Below, in pieces: positions 11,519 to 25,003 of a DNA stretch of 64,000 nt (within the stretch, counting starts at the first letter, position 1; the number at the start of each line of letters is the position of its first letter). This stretch comes from Cycas panzhihuaensis (lineage: Eukaryota; Cycadophyta). Under the pieces are notes generated by a model. That model did no database searches. It had not been told where the DNA came from and saw only the letters and a program-made list of their open reading frames with translations. Location of the stretch: contig CM041465.1 in assembly GCA_023213395.1 (NCBI GenBank), positions 76,081,741 through 76,145,740 on the forward strand, written 5' to 3'. Made by a program: the position numbers and the translations under genes.

Positions 11519-12990
11519 AAGTTCGATAGGTGAGTTGTCAATGCCCTTAATAAGCTTGCAACATAAGTAAGGGTAATTATAAGTTCATGCACGGACTATT
11601 ACCAATCTTGCTTATACTTATATCTATATAGTATTGTGGTTTGAACATTGGAATGAACTTTTAATGAATGCAAATTCAATTTGAAGGTAGACTAGTTCTA
11701 CTAGATAAACTTGTGCCAAGTGTTTTTGGTTCCAATTATGATCTAAAACTTGTATCTGGTATCAGAGTGGCACTAGTCACTAGTTATTGATTAATTTTTC
11801 AACTTGTGACATTTAGAGCCAAGATGGTTTTATGTTATTAATCAATCTATAGGTGATTCAATTTAAATTTTTACTAGATATTATTATAAAATTGGGTTGT
11901 TATATGGAGTATTAGTGTTAAAATAAAAATGAGGTTGTTTATAGGGTCTTTATCTAGTTTTCATTAGAAGTTGTAGGTTTTGTTGGGTCACTTGTAATAG
12001 GTTTTCATATTTAGATAAGTTTATTAGTTTAAATGTGAAATGCTAAATTAATTAAGCAACAATTTAATTGTTGGGGATGTTGTTGGTTTAGGTGGTATTT
12101 GTATGGATGGCCTAGAATTATAGGCTTGAACTACTGTCATCTCAAATCATGTACATTTAATCATATTCTTTGAGTAAGGGAGGATGGACTTTATAGTCAA
12201 CCATCACTATAATACAAAGGAATAAACAAATCCATTTATGATGGATGGCTTGAATCAAATGCTAAAGAGAGATGCCCATTGAGGGATCATGCAAGATAGA
12301 CTATCAAGTAGGAGATGCACTAATAAAAGAAATAAACATATGGGTTCTATTGGGGGGGATGTTAGTGGGAGACACACCCACAATGATAGATAAACATAGG
12401 AAGAAATTTATATGAATGATGATTCCATGAGTTGGCAATAATAGTTTACATCATAAAAATTAGTCACTCACAAACTTCTAAATATAACAAGATGCCATGA
12501 ATCATTAGTTCTAATAAACTATGTGGGAATAAGTTGAATCAACATAGAGGAACCATACGATAGAATTTGGAAAATTTGTTGCCACAATAATATATAAGTT
12601 TAGAAAAATATAAAAGTTTGTATTAAATTAAGTTATTTTTAATTTGAGTTTGAGATTTGTTAGTCAACCCTATAAGTGTAATAGTCCTAAGTCATATGTT
12701 AGAGAAATGCTAGCTCTATTTCTAGCTTATTAAGGAGACTTATGTAAAAATAGAGAATACTTTTCTACTATAGTTTTTAGTGTTTACTCTATTGAGTGTA
12801 GTTATATGATGAGATTCTAGCTTCATTTATGGTATATGAAGATCTTATTATTTTGTTAGCACTCTACATAGTAATTGAGGACACCACATAAGTTTATTTT
12901 TAATAAAATAGTGTATGTTGGGTTAGGGTGATTTAATGCCTACTATGTTTTAGTTATCATGTTTTGTTCTTTTGTATTTTAAAATGGGGA
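11519..12990 (+). other. Non-coding AT-rich mosaic with retrotransposon signals
   Basis: No recognised gene. It holds a copia-type primer binding site (11758-11768) and a G-rich tract followed by TGTTAG (about 12351-12365) that looks like a polypurine tract and LTR start. No matching LTR pair was found, so these may belong to different broken elements. The gag expected between the binding site and the protease at 13,170 was not recognised. Confidence 0.4.
11758..11768 (+). promoter_or_regulatory. Primer binding site (tRNA-iMet type)
   Basis: TGGTATCAGAG, the complement of the initiator tRNA-Met 3' end used by plant copia elements. It marks the end of a + strand 5' LTR ending at about 11,757, whose start I could not place. 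Confidence 0.75.
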
Positions 12991-13129
12991 AAAATGCTTA
13001 TTTTCTTGTCCCAAAAAATTACCTCAGAAGACCTTCCATAATTCCAACAAACCATTTCACATTAGAAAAAACTATATATTGTTGCAAGTTGGTCAATAAT
13101 ATGTAGATAGTACATAGGATAGAGCTAAT

Positions 13130-16100
13130 CAACAAAATATAGTAGTATATCAAAGAGGGTCCAATAATATGCAGTACATTGATTTAAGCACTTTTAGACA
13201 TATGATAGTAAGGCTTGACTGGTCTAGGCACATGTGGGAAGCTATTAGACATACTATTATTTTAGGAGATAATAAAATTTTAAGTATTGAGGGCATAAAG
13301 GAGGTCCTAATTATAACTCCTAATAAAGATGATTACTATATGAAGGATGCATTGCACTCACCCAAGCTAGAGATGAACTTGATTTCTATTAGTTGGATAA
13401 AGGACAATGGGATGAGTGTTCTCTTTAAATATAAAAAAACTATCATTAGTGATCATGAAGGGAAAATGATCATAGGATGTATAAGGGAAAATCATCTTTA
13501 TAGGCTCTTAGATAAGTTAGTAAGCCAAAGATCATATTTGAATGCAAATATGTCAAATAAAATTTAGTTGTGTAATGGGATAATGGAGCCATCTTCACTT
13601 CCCTAACTTTTACTTAATGAAAAAATTGAATATGGTTCATAGTATCCCAAAATTTAAAGTAGAAAAGGGTATTTGTGAACCTTGTATTTATAGAACGTAG
13701 CATAGGGAGAAGTTTCCTAAATGTAAGGCTTAGATGGAAAGTATAAAGCTAACCTTAATTCACTTTGATATTTATGGTCTTATGCCAAACACTTTTCTCA
13801 AAGGTGTAATATATTTTTTGACCTTCATTAATGATTTTTCTAGGAAGGTCTAGGTATATCCCATAAAGGAGAAGTCCTAGGAATTTAATGTATTTAAGCA
13901 ATTCAAGAAAAAAGTGGAGAATAAAAGTAGTCAAAAGATTAAGATACTAATGTTAGAGAATAGAAGAGAGTATATCTCTAATACCTTTATTTAATTCTAT
14001 AAGGACCATGGTATAAAGAAGTAGGTAATGATAGCATACACCCAGCTACATAATGGAGTAGTTGAGAGGATGAATAGGGCATTGGTTAATAAAGCCAAGT
14101 TGATGATGAAGATAAATAACCTCTTAAATATCTTTTAGGCTAAAGCAAATTATGTAATAATATACCTTACTAATAGGAGTATAACTAAAGTTGTATAGAA
14201 TAAAATACCCTAAGAAGCATCATTAGGATATAAACCTATAGTGAGCCATCTTGTAATCTATGGAAGCATGGTATATATACATGTTCCCAAAAAGACACAA
14301 TAGAAGTTTGATAATAAAAGTTCCAAATACATCCTCATAGGATATAACAAGGAGAGCAAATTATATTAGGTATATGAGTTAGCAACTAAGAAGGTACATA
14401 CACCTTAGAATGCCATCTTTAAAGAGGTTAAGAAATAAGTTTTAAATTAGGATTAAGAATTGGACACTTTGAAGATTTAGTGAGACAAAGGGAATTAGAT
14501 CAAGGAACAACCTAAATCTAGTTATTCATGATAATAGTTTATTAATCCTAAGACTAAGCTAAAGAAGGAGGAAGAAGTTAGAAAGGAGAAAGCAATTAAG
14601 GAGGAGTACAAAGATGCTTAGAAGAAATGGCCTACAATGTAGCTTGAGGTCACTCCACCTATTAAGAAGTTTCTTAAGTGGTATTTAAAAATCATGGTAG
14701 AAGCTTAATTACCTAAGATAGAAGGAAAATAGAAGTCAAGGATGAGACCTGATAAGGTCAATTTTGCTTTAACGGTAGATGTGATGAATATTAATGAGCC
14801 TTTAGGTTTTGAAAAGGCCAACCAATAACAAAAATGGATGACAATAATAGATGCTAAAATTCATGTCATTGAGTAGAACACAACTTGGGATTTAGTTGAT
14901 TTTCTAGTAAGCAAATAAGTAATTGGTTGTAAATGGGTCTATAAGACTAAATTTAGATTTGATAGATTTATTTATAAATACAAGGCTAGATTGGCATCTA
15001 AAGAATTCAAGTAGATGTAATGGATTGATTACTGGGAGATGTTTGCTCTAGTAGAAAATATGGTGATGATTAGATTGATACTAATGATAATTGCTCAGTT
15101 TAAATGGAATTTACACTAGTTTGATATCAAAAATTCCTTCCTTAATGGAGATATTACAAAGGAAGTCCATATGGAGAAGCCACTTAGATATGTTGTTAAA
15201 GGTAAAGAACATCAAGTATGTCACTTGAAGAAGGCTTGTAATAGCCTCAAGTAAGCTAAGATCTTGGTATTCTAATATCAATCAATATTTTTTAGATAAC
15301 AGGTTTGGGATGTTATTAGTTGATCCAAACTTTCATATCAAGGTTGAAGGAAATTCAATCATCTTTATAGTGTTATATGTACAAGATCTTGTGATCATAA
15401 GAAATGATACCTCAAAGGTTAAAGACTTAAAGGATAATTTCAAGAAGACATTTGAGATGAAAGATCACAAATTACTCCACTACTTTTTAGGAGTGGAAGT
15501 GTAGCAAAAGGCTAGGAAAATCTTTATTTTATAAGTTAAGTATGCATGGAAACTTTTGAAGAGATTTAGAATTGAGAAAGCTAAATTTATACATACTCCT
15601 ATAGAAATAGGTTTAAAGTTGACAACTCTAGATAATGAAGAATGAATAGATGGCATGATGTTCTGATAACTAATTATTAGTTTGATCTACTTGATTAATT
15701 TTAGACCCAATATTTCATTTATAATTGGTATGGTGTTGAGGTTCATGGCTAAATTGAATTTAAGCCATTAAAAGTTTGTGAATAGAATCTTGAGATATTT
15801 GTAGGGAACACTACACATGGGATTAGAGTTTATCCAAAACAATAATTTTTGGCTAAAAGGATATTCAAATTTAAATTGAGTTAGATGTAAGGATAACATA
15901 AGGTCTACTTAAGGTTATTGCTTTAATTTAGATTCTTTTATTATTACTTAGAGCAATAAGAAACAACTCAATACTTCTTTATCTTATATTGAGGTAGAGC
16001 ACAAAGAAGTTATTACAACAACTTATGAAGTCATCTGGTTGAGGCAGGTATTTGGCGATTTGGAACTACATCAGAATGAAGTGACTACACTGCACTGTGA

Positions 16101-16226
16101 AAATTAAAGTAGTTTGAATATTGCCAAGAATTTGGTATTCCATGCTCACACTAAATACACTGAGGTGTATCATCACTTTATGTAGAAGTAGATCTAGAAT
16201 GGAGAAGTCAAGCTTTTATGTAGTCT
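13130..16226 (+). pseudogene. Ty1/copia pol: protease, integrase, reverse transcriptase, RNase H (decayed)
   Basis: In order: a protease-like segment ('LSTFRHM' at 13180, where D-S-G-A-S is expected) and 'LGDNK'-type strand; gag-pre-integrase ('HLYRLLDKL', about 13,490); integrase (about 13,640-14,430, 'NGVVERMNRALVNKAK'); RT (about 14,740-15,510) with 'CKWVYKTKF' and 'LNGDI'; RNase H (about 15,540-16,220, 'HTKYTEVYHHF'). The usual RT motif Y-V-D-D reads 'YVQDL' (15,375-15,390), so a catalytic Asp is lost. There are dozens of stops. The frame is cut at 16,229 by the LTR of the next element, shortly before the expected RNase H end. Confidence 0.9.
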
Positions 16227-16229
16227 GAC

Positions 16230-16441
16230 TGTTAAATTCTAACTCCATAATTGATGAGAGGAAATAATCTCATATTATTATGAGAGGAATCCCTCTTTTT
16301 ATACATTAGGTTATGTAACCATTATATGGTTTATTGTAACTAATCATTTATAATAGGTACAATGAGTGTTTAATTATATTACCCTCTTTTTCTTAATGAT
16401 TCTATCTTAAGAGTCCTAAGATAAAACAATATTCTCTAACA
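16230..16441 (-). repeat. 3' LTR of the minus-strand copia element
   Basis: 212 bases bounded by TGTTA and TAACA. On the - strand it follows the tract GTTAAGAGAGGG. It is short, as in many copia families. No second copy was found in the window. Confidence 0.75.
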
Positions 16442-16452
16442 CCCTCTCTTAA

Positions 16453-19400
16453 CGTTTTATCTCTTTTAATCTGATTTTTTTCTCTATGTACTTATCTATG
16501 CCAAGGGATTTTATTAGAATATCTGCAACTTGGTTTATTGTGGGACAATATGCTCTTTGTTGTGCACTTTTTCATGAATGAAGTGATGGTACACTTCTAT
16601 GTGTTTTGTTTATGCATGCATAATAAGATTTTTAGCCAACTTTGTTACACTTTGATTATCATAGAGTAGAGTGGTTGGTCCTTTTTCCAGTTGGTTCATA
16701 TCCATTAATAGTTTTCTGAGCCAGAGTGCTTCATATATTGTATTGACTATTGATTTATACTCTACTTTAGTTAGTGAAAGTGCAATGGTTGGCTATTTTT
16801 TGTTGCACGAGGAAATGAGAGTTGAGCCTAAGAAGTAGTATCCCTTTGTAGATCTCATGTCTTCTTTAACTCCTACCCAGTTAAAGTCATAGTATCCAAG
16901 TAATTGTGTTGATTTCTCTTTGGTGAATACCAATTTCAAATCTATAGTTTCTTTTAGGTATTGAAGTATCCTTTTGGATGCTTTCTAATGTCTTATTCTT
17001 AGTTCCTGCATGTATCTGGAGACCAATCCTACTGAGTGTGAAATATTAGGACTTTGGGTAATTAAATAGATTAGGCTTCCAATTAACTACCTATAAAGAG
17101 TGTTGTTGATAGTAGATTCACCTTCACTTATGACTAGATTATAATTTACCTCTATAGGGGTTACACAACCATTACAATTCTCCATTTAAAATTTGATAAG
17201 AAAATCTTTGATCTATTTGCTTTATGACAATGTAATTGAATTTTTGTTTTGTTGAACTTCTATTCCTAGACAATAACTCAAGGAGCCTAAATCCATCATT
17301 TCAAAGTCCTTTTCCAACTGGCTTTTTATATCTGAGATGGATGTAGTATCATTTCCTATGAGGATTATATCGTTAACATAAACAACAATGATTGATATTT
17401 TTATACCATCTCTTTTTACATAAAGATTAGAATCAAAACTACACTTGTGAAATCCATTTTGAGACAAGTGTTTATCTAGCTTAGTATACTAGGCTCTAGG
17501 AGCTTACTTCAATCCATACATAGCCTTTTTAAGTTTGTATACTAGATGTTCTTGTCCCTGCCTAACATAGCCTTTTGGTTTTTTCATATAAACTTCTTCC
17601 TCTAGGTCTCCATTTAAGAAGGAACTTTTGACATCCAATTGGTAAATCTTCCAGTTGTTTTGTGATGCTAATGCAATCAGTGTTCAGATAGTATTTAGCT
17701 TGGCCATAAGAGAGAAAGTTTCATCAAAATCAATTCTAGTTGTTTGAGTGTATCCTTTTGCTCCAAGTCTTGCTTTAAATTTTTCTATTTTACCGTTAGC
17801 TCCTTCTTTCACCTTGTAAACCCATTTATGATTGACAACTAGTTTATTTGGAGGTAGTTCTACTAGATCCCAAGTCTAATTTTTAGTAATGGCATCCATT
17901 TATGCATTCATTATTAACCTCCATTTAGCATATTCCTTTACTTGTTTGAATGATTGAGGTTCTATTCTACTGAGGAGAGCTTGATGATACTGACTCCTAG
18001 TTTTGTGTATAAATACATTTCTTTTTCTTTCTTCTATTATTTTGATATACCATTTTGGTACTTTCTTCTCCTTTTTTTATGTTTCAATAATTGTCTCTTC
18101 TGATGATTTTTCTCCTTTAATGAGAGGAGTGGACTTTGATTCTTTTAATTTAGTTTTTATAATCACTCTAGATTCTTCATCAAGAGATTCCTTTTAAGGC
18201 TTAATCTTTAGTATTTCTTAAAATGTTTAAACCAAAGACTTGACCTTAATAGGGATTTCTTCATTAAAGACTATATCCCTACTTACATATATTTTATTAG
18301 TCTTAGGATCTATGCACTTGTACTCTTTTAAATTTTTACTATAACCAATCATAATGAACTCTATGCATTTTGAATCAAGTTTTGTCCTATTTTTATCTAG
18401 TATATGAACAAAGGCTTGACTACCAAATATTTTTAAGTTACTTACATTAGGATTTCTTCATGTCCATTCTTCTTCTAGAGTAGTTTGTTGTAGTGCTATG
18501 GTTGGACATTGATTTATCAGGTAGCATGTTGTACTTACTACTTCAACCCAGTAAGTTCTTGAAATATGTTTGTCATGAATCATGCTACATGCCATTTCCA
18601 TAATGGTCCTATTTTCTGTTCTGCGAGCTTGTTTGACTAAGGTGTATAAGGAGTTATAAGTTGCCTTTGTATACATTTAGTTATGTAAAAGTCCATGAAT
18701 TCTTTCGAAACATATTCACCACCATTGTTAGATCTGATATATTTAATTTTATTTCTTGATTCTAGTTCTACTTTAGTATTAAATTCTTTGAATATATCAA
18801 ATACATATGACTTGTTATGAATGAAATATACCCACATCTTCCTAGTGTGAAATCATCAATGAAGGTTAAGAAATATCTAGAGCTATTTATAGAAAGTGGT
18901 GTTAAAGGGCCATATAAGTCTGTATGTACTAACTCTAATTTTTCTTCTACATGCCACTCATTTGTCTTGAAAAGAAAACAATGTTGTTTTCTAAATTAAT
19001 AGCCTTTGCAAGCAAAATATTCTAATGAAATAGAAGGAAGCCCATTAACTTTTTTTTTTTTTTTTCATTATTTCTAATTTATTTAGAGAAAGATGCCCAT
19101 ACTTTAAATTCCATAGTTTATTATCATTCAAATTTATAGAAAAAAGTGTTTTTACATCATTTGAATCAACAGGAATGGACAATAGTTTATAGAGGCCATT
19201 ATACTTTACCTCTTTAGTAATGATGACACTGTCATTCTTCATGTCCAATATGTAACACATGCCTTTTTCATCAAATATAGTTCTTAGATTATTACTGCTT
19301 AATTGTTCCATAGAGAGGAGATTCATTTTTAATCTAGGTATAAGAAGTATATTACCAATTTTCTTTACACAACCTTGCAAGTTCACAGCAATGGTTCCTA

Positions 19401-20524
19401 CTCCTTTGATGTTTAAAGTGTACTTTAGAGTGTATTTATCTCCTAATTCGATTGATTTTTCTAAGGTGTAGGGTTTAATAGATTTAAACTAGTCTTCTTT
19501 GCTTGACATATATCATGGTGTTCTAATGTCAATATACCACATGTCCTTGTCCTAAAGACTTGCTGACAGAGTAACAATGAAGGTTGTTTCTTCATCTTCT
19601 TCATCTAGTTGCTCTTTGCTATAGTTTCTAGTAAGTCTCTTTCCTCTCTAAGTCTCTACTCTTCATTGAGGATATTGATATCGACAGTGTCTTGATTGCC
19701 CCCAATGATAACAAATGTCAAATGGATGGCATTGGATTAAAAAGTGTCTAGGTTTTATGTAGTTGAAGCAGACTCAAGCATCCCTTAGTGGATACATTTG
19801 AGCATGTCCTCTATTTTTTGACCATCTCCCATATTATGCAGGTCTAGAACCCAGTGTTCATCCTCTATCTTTGAATCAACCTCGTCCTCTAGAACCTCCT
19901 ATGTTTAACTTTGTCACAAAGGCATCTTCCAACTATGTGGTGTCTTCATATCTTTTATTTCTTTATTCCTATCTCAACAACATGCTTGTTAGTTTATCAA
20001 GAGTCATTTCTTCAATTAATCCAATATTGATTATGGTGTTGATGGTTACATCAAAGGCCTTTGGGAGTTTCCCTGCTACCACTTCCCTTTTGCAAAGGTC
20101 AGCCCTAGTGCTTAAAAGATCTTTCTAAATTATAGTAACTTTATCAATAAAGTTAGTTACTATTTCTATTTCTTTCATGAACAATTTGAATAGTTCCTCT
20201 TTCAAAGTTATAATCCTAGCTCCATTCTTTTGAGCATATAGATTTTTAAATGTTTTCTAAATTTTAGAATAGGAATTTGATTTATCATTATATATAAGAA
20301 GATGATCTGAGAATGACATTTCAAGGTTATTATTCTAAGATTATTTCTTTCTTTTCAATTTTTTTAGGCATCTCCTTCAGTTGTAGGCATTTGTTCCTCA
20401 TCAGTGGTTATCTCCTAGGTATTTTTTGCACATAGGAGGGCTTCCATTTTAATCCTCCAGACATGGTAGTTATTTCCAGTCAGTGTATCTGCATCGTTGA
20501 GGCCCAAAACAAAGGATGACATGG
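16453..20524 (-). pseudogene. Ty1/copia gag-pol (decayed)
   Basis: Read on the - strand from about 20,524: gag ('NYHVWRIKMEALL', about 20,475-20,430); protease and gag-pre-integrase (19,560-19,050, 'MNLLSMEQLSSNNL' and 'LWNLKYGHLSLNKLEIMKK'); integrase (about 19,040-18,400, 'SNNGGEYVSKEF'); RT with 'VYVNDIILIG' (about 17,375-17,345); RNase H near the 3' LTR. The RT motif is Y-V-N-D, a G-to-A change of the first catalytic Asp. A run of 16 T (19050-19065) breaks the frame within gag-pre-integrase. Confidence 0.9.
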
Positions 20525-21245
20525 TTGCATGGTAGAAAATAACATATATTTTAAAAAATAAACCTGAGAGGACTGGTTCATATGACTATATGGGATTCTA
20601 TAGAATTATGTATAAAATCAAAGTTATATGGATTGAATAAAAAAATAACTTTAATTAAAGAACTCTCAAATAGGTATCAAAATCTATAAGTAGTTTTTGA
20701 AGATTTGTTTTGGTCTGAGAGGAAAAGAGGGACGAAGCTCCAAAATTACGTGGTTAGGTTTTTCAAAAAAACTCTTGAAACTTCACAAAAAATCTAAAAA
20801 AACTCTACAAATTGGCACTTAATGTCTTTGTATTAATTGGAGAAAGGGATCGTAATATTTATTACCCAAATTTTAAGTGATTTTTCTCAAAAAATTGAGA
20901 GATTTATCTTCAAACTTATGCACCTAAAAATATAGCTAAAACTCCTTTAAAATGAACTTGGATCGACTTGATGCAAAGGAAAAAAATGATGAGGAGATTG
21001 AGATCTTCAACTTGGGTAAGTTTGGTATGATTCTAAGAACTTTAATTTGTTGATGTCCATATGATTGTACAATTTTGTACACTTGTTTGTACACTTACAG
21101 AAGAAAATATTTAACCTCATTTAACTCACTTTGATTGATGTTTATACTTAGTGAATAATTTAACCTCCTTCAACTCACTTTGATTGATGCTCCTCTTGAT
21201 TTCCTACAATTAAAATTTTCATAGACAGATAGGCTAAATAGCCTA

Positions 21246-21256
21246 CTCTGATACCA
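21246..21256 (-). promoter_or_regulatory. Primer binding site of the minus-strand copia element
   Basis: The reverse strand reads TGGTATCAGAG, directly preceded (on that strand) by AATCTTAACA, an LTR-like end. Confidence 0.8.
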
Positions 21257-22100
21257 TGTTAAGATTGTCATTACACTAAAACCTCAAGGTGTTAGTGTCT
21301 AATATAAATCTCATATCTAAACACCACATAGGAAAGTTAGTCTTAGGGCCTAGGCTGGCAGTTAGTCCATGTAAACAATCCCCAAGATGCTGTGGTTAGT
21401 CTAACATAAACCTTAAGGATTACATCAAACCCACTGATAGATAAAGTAGAGAAATCTAATGTTAGGGTGTATATGCCTCTTTAAATCTATACGTTCTTTA
21501 TCATTCTAGCACAATGGAGGGAGAGATGTCTAGGTAAAGAACAAGTAAACCTAATTTTAGGAACTATATACAAGTTTAGTTATCATTATAATGATATATT
21601 AATAAAATATATCATCACACCATCATTGATTAAGATAATAATAGGTGTTCATTTAAGTGTTTCATTGATATGAAAAGGTTTTGGAAAAGATTGAGAGAAA
21701 ATAGTTGATAATGAGGACTTCTGTTCTAATAGTAGCAAAGAGTCTTAAGGTGGGATTTCATTAACATCATGGTTAGGCTCTTTATGGTCTATGTCAAAGT
21801 CATCTTTGTAATCAACCTCAAATAGTACAGATCATCCTTTTTGCTTTGCACTCCTAACCATTACTAAGAGTCCATTTCGCTAAGCATTTTATATAAATGT
21901 TAGCTTTCATCCTTATATTGGCTTCTTTTAGAGGGACACAGACTGGGTCAGAAGAAGGTGTTATTGTTGAAGGTTGGTCCTAGTCAATCTCTTATGCACA
22001 TTAGTGTTGTTGCTTTCTAAATCAGGGATGTTAGTACTAACTAGAATCTTATTGAAAGTTGGATTGTCATTTAATTATAAATTTAGCTTTTATTACCTTC
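21257..22100. other. AT-rich DNA, possibly a diverged 5' LTR, then unassigned
   Basis: It starts TGTTAAG at the primer binding site, so an LTR is expected here. It does not match the 3' LTR at 16,230 beyond the first few bases. No gene is supported. Confidence 0.35.
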
Positions 22101-22109
22101 ACCATGGAG

Positions 22110-22680
22110 ATGGCATCTCATAGACTTAGAAGGGGAAGTATCTTCAAGAGCATTTGAATGTGCTTATTTAGTCTAAAAACATATACTTCAACAAGCATCT
22201 TGTGGTTGAGCTACTGGAAAATTTTGTTGTAGAGTGCTTGAAATTCTCTTATGTATATTTCAATTGTGGTTTTCTACTTAACCAATTGAGTTGGCTAAAT
22301 AAGGATTGATTCCATATATCATTGTATTATTTGAAGAATTTTGTATAGAATAGGGCTCATGTTTATACAAGTTTCTTTTTCTACCACTGTCAGAACCAAT
22401 GGTGAGCCTCATCATCTAAGTGAATGGAAGCAAAAGTCAACCTCTCATCAAGGGCCATAGGGTTGAGGAAAAGATATGACTCAAGCTTATTAATCCAAGT
22501 TTTATCCAAGTCCTTATTGAGATTAGAATCAAAAGTGGGTATGATAATCTTGTGATGCAATGGGTTTTGCCTTGGTAGATGTGACAAGGGCACCTATAGA
22601 GATGGTCTGCCTATCAAGAGCATTGGTGGAGGTGATCTACTTGTTGAGTTTGATGGAGAAGCCATAGTTTCTATAAGTTT
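22110..22680 (-). pseudogene. Ty3/gypsy gag fragment
   Basis: The - strand translation matches the retrotransposon gag family: 'NPMALDERLTFASIHLDDEA' followed by HHWF (22,450-22,390), then 'ALFYTKFFK' and 'SLFSQLNWL' (about 22,330-22,280). An open 67-codon stretch (22593-22390) is flanked by decayed parts in the same direction. No pol belonging to it was found nearby. Gag would form the particle that packages element RNA. Confidence 0.75.
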
Positions 22681-22699
22681 AGTGATCTTGATATTGATG

Positions 22700-24702
22700 T
22701 TTTCCATTTATGTTGTGAGTGTTACTGAGATTATTAGCCATTGTGATGAGACTTTTACTAAGGCTAGAAATGTATTTGGACAAATCATTTTATTCTGTGT
22801 TATGTTGGTGTGGGGATTGATGATTTATGCTTTAAGTATTTGGCTCATTTCAGCTTATGTAAAAGTCATTATACTACTAGTTGTTGTGAAGAGAAAGAAG
22901 AGAATGGAGAGAAGAACAAAGGGTTACCACAAAAAGGGATGAAAGAGTAAGAATTAGATTCAAGAGATGGGAATAGTGTAAAAGGGTGGGGTTTGGAGGC
23001 ATCCATGGCTTGTTAACCTCCTAGGAATAAATATAATTAAATGGGGTGAAATTTTCGTAACAATCCCATATAGCATAATGAAACTAGTGCAATGAGCTCA
23101 ATAGGATAATACAAGTGAGGTGATGTATGATTTTTTAGCTAGTGGGACCCAACTACCTTTTTATTACTAAAAGAACAGGTTGTGAATGACTTATCCAAAA
23201 ATGATCATCATGACATATTGATTAAAATAAAATGTATATATGGATTAGAAAAAGTTTTGACCCAATACTTAGTGTTTTTTTTTTCTTTTTCCTCTCATGA
23301 GTCTACTAATGTAGGTCTCATCTAAATTAAATAAGTATTTCCTAAAGTGACTTTGTGGACTAGGTGATGGCCTCTTTTGTTTTAATTTATTAAGAGGTAG
23401 ATGTTGGACTAAGGGTTGGATTTGACTAGGCACTAGACTTAGAAAATTATGCTAAAGATTTAGATAAGAAATATTTAGATTGTGGTGTTCATATTATAAG
23501 ATTATGTTATATATTATATTATTATTATTGTTTTATAATATTTATAAATAGATTCAACAATTTTTAATAGGATGCATAGTAGTCTCAACAATGTAGCATT
23601 ATATTTGGAAGTACATAGTACTTTAGGAAATAGGGTAGCTAGTTCTATAGGCTCTTTAATAAACTTACCAGTCATTACTACTACTTGGCCCAATCTCTCA
23701 AGGCATCGACAACAAAGGAAATTTATACTTGTAGTTATAATAGTTGTGCTGGGGTATTCATGAGGAGTAACTTCTGAGAACTAATCACTAATTAGTGCAC
23801 TACAAAGGATAGATAACCAATAGTTTTCCTACTCTAAGTAAGGCATGAGAATCTAGAAGGATCTTCTAATATACCTGAAGGTACATGGAGGCTCAATCCA
23901 ATAGTCATGTTCTCTTTAAGGCCCACATGAGTAGTGTTATCTACTTTGCTTCACGCATGGGTATATACCCATGTATGCTTAGCCAAAAATGATAGATCCT
24001 TATGATTATTAAAGACCCCTAATATAAGGTCTCCATCGAACAACTAGGGGATATGGGAAGGAGAGAACTTGTTGTCTACTTGCATTTGATTATAGGATTT
24101 CAAAAAATAATAATAACACAATATAAAAATATAAAAATAAAAGATAAAGAGGATTCTTAGAATTTCACTAAGGAGGGAAAAAAAAAGTTCCCAATTTTTA
24201 CACTCCTCTTATTGATTTGCTTCTTTGGGTGGATCTACAACTCAACTCTAATACCACTTAGAGTGTGTATTTCTTGAGTGTTTCTTTTACTCAACAATAG
24301 ATCTGTACATTAAAGAGTACAAATAATATTTTAGACCATTCACTTTAGCAAAGATAAATAACTTAATATATAAATAAGCATAAATATGAACACTAAATGG
24401 GTACCAAAATATGCAACAATATGCTTGCTTGATATTATTTTAACATAATCCACCATATACATTTTTGAGGCCTTAAATAGACAAAGATGACCACTTTAAA
24501 TAGAATATTATTAGTGTGAGAAGCAATCTACAATCCTATTGGTGGGACTAAATAGCTTGCACATAAAATTTAATGGCCAACACTATCAAATTGGTTACTG
24601 AGTCACATGTGTTGGTGGTCAAGCTCTATGGTTAACAAGTAGTTATATAATAGTGAATAGTAGCAAAGTTTAAGAATTTAGGAGATGGAGCTCATATACC
24701 AC
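22700..24702. other. Unassigned AT-rich DNA with one primer-binding-site-like sequence
   Basis: About 2 kb without a supported gene. At 24246-24256 the - strand reads TGGTATTAGAG, a primer-binding-site-like motif followed by TTGAG, but no LTR pair was found for it. A further similar but weaker motif lies at about 24690-24702, directly left of an LTR. Confidence 0.4.
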
Positions 24703-25003
24703 TGTTAGAATAAGATATGAAACTTATGACAATAAATAAATGAGATGCATGTAAAATAATAAAATAAAGCATAATAAGAATAAAGTATGCACAAGTGTAA
24801 ATACAAAAAATGGTGGAAAAATAGTCAAACTTTAGATTATATGAAAGATGATATACATACTTATAATTTAACTCACGACATATGAAAACCCTCAAAAGGT
24901 CAAGTATTTTGTGTTATCACACAAGTCAAAGTGACCAACAATATAATAATCTAATAATACATGAGAGAGTGTGATTGGAATGTGGATATAATCAAATATT
25001 ACA
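24703..25003 (-). repeat. 3' LTR of the LARD-like element
   Basis: TGTTAGAATAAGAT...ATATTACA on +. It aligns along its length with 27901-28215, including an internal segment 'CTTTAGATTATAT' and 'TGTGGAT'. Its left flank also resembles a primer binding site. Confidence 0.85.

Larger units (their letters stand above)
16230..21256 (-). mobile_element. Ty1/copia retrotransposon, inserted in the preceding copia pol
   Basis: On the - strand: primer binding site (21256-21246), leader, gag from ATG about 20,524, pol, polypurine tract (16452-16442) and 3' LTR (16441-16230). The sequence next to the binding site does not match the 3' LTR, so the 5' LTR is missing, replaced or very diverged. It interrupts the + strand copia RNase H at 16,229. 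Confidence 0.75.

Noticed and set aside
12351-12365. G-rich tract plus TGTTAG as a true 3' LTR start
   Set aside because: No matching 5' LTR upstream of the primer site at 11,758, so an LTR feature was not called.
22682-22942. 86-codon + strand open frame with a hydrophobic stretch
   Set aside because: It is partly opposite the start of a gypsy gag on the - strand and has no recognised family; likely accidental.
24246-24256. tRNA-like signal
   Set aside because: Primer binding sites complement only the last bases of tRNA-iMet; no cloverleaf surrounds this or the other sites, so no tRNA gene is called.
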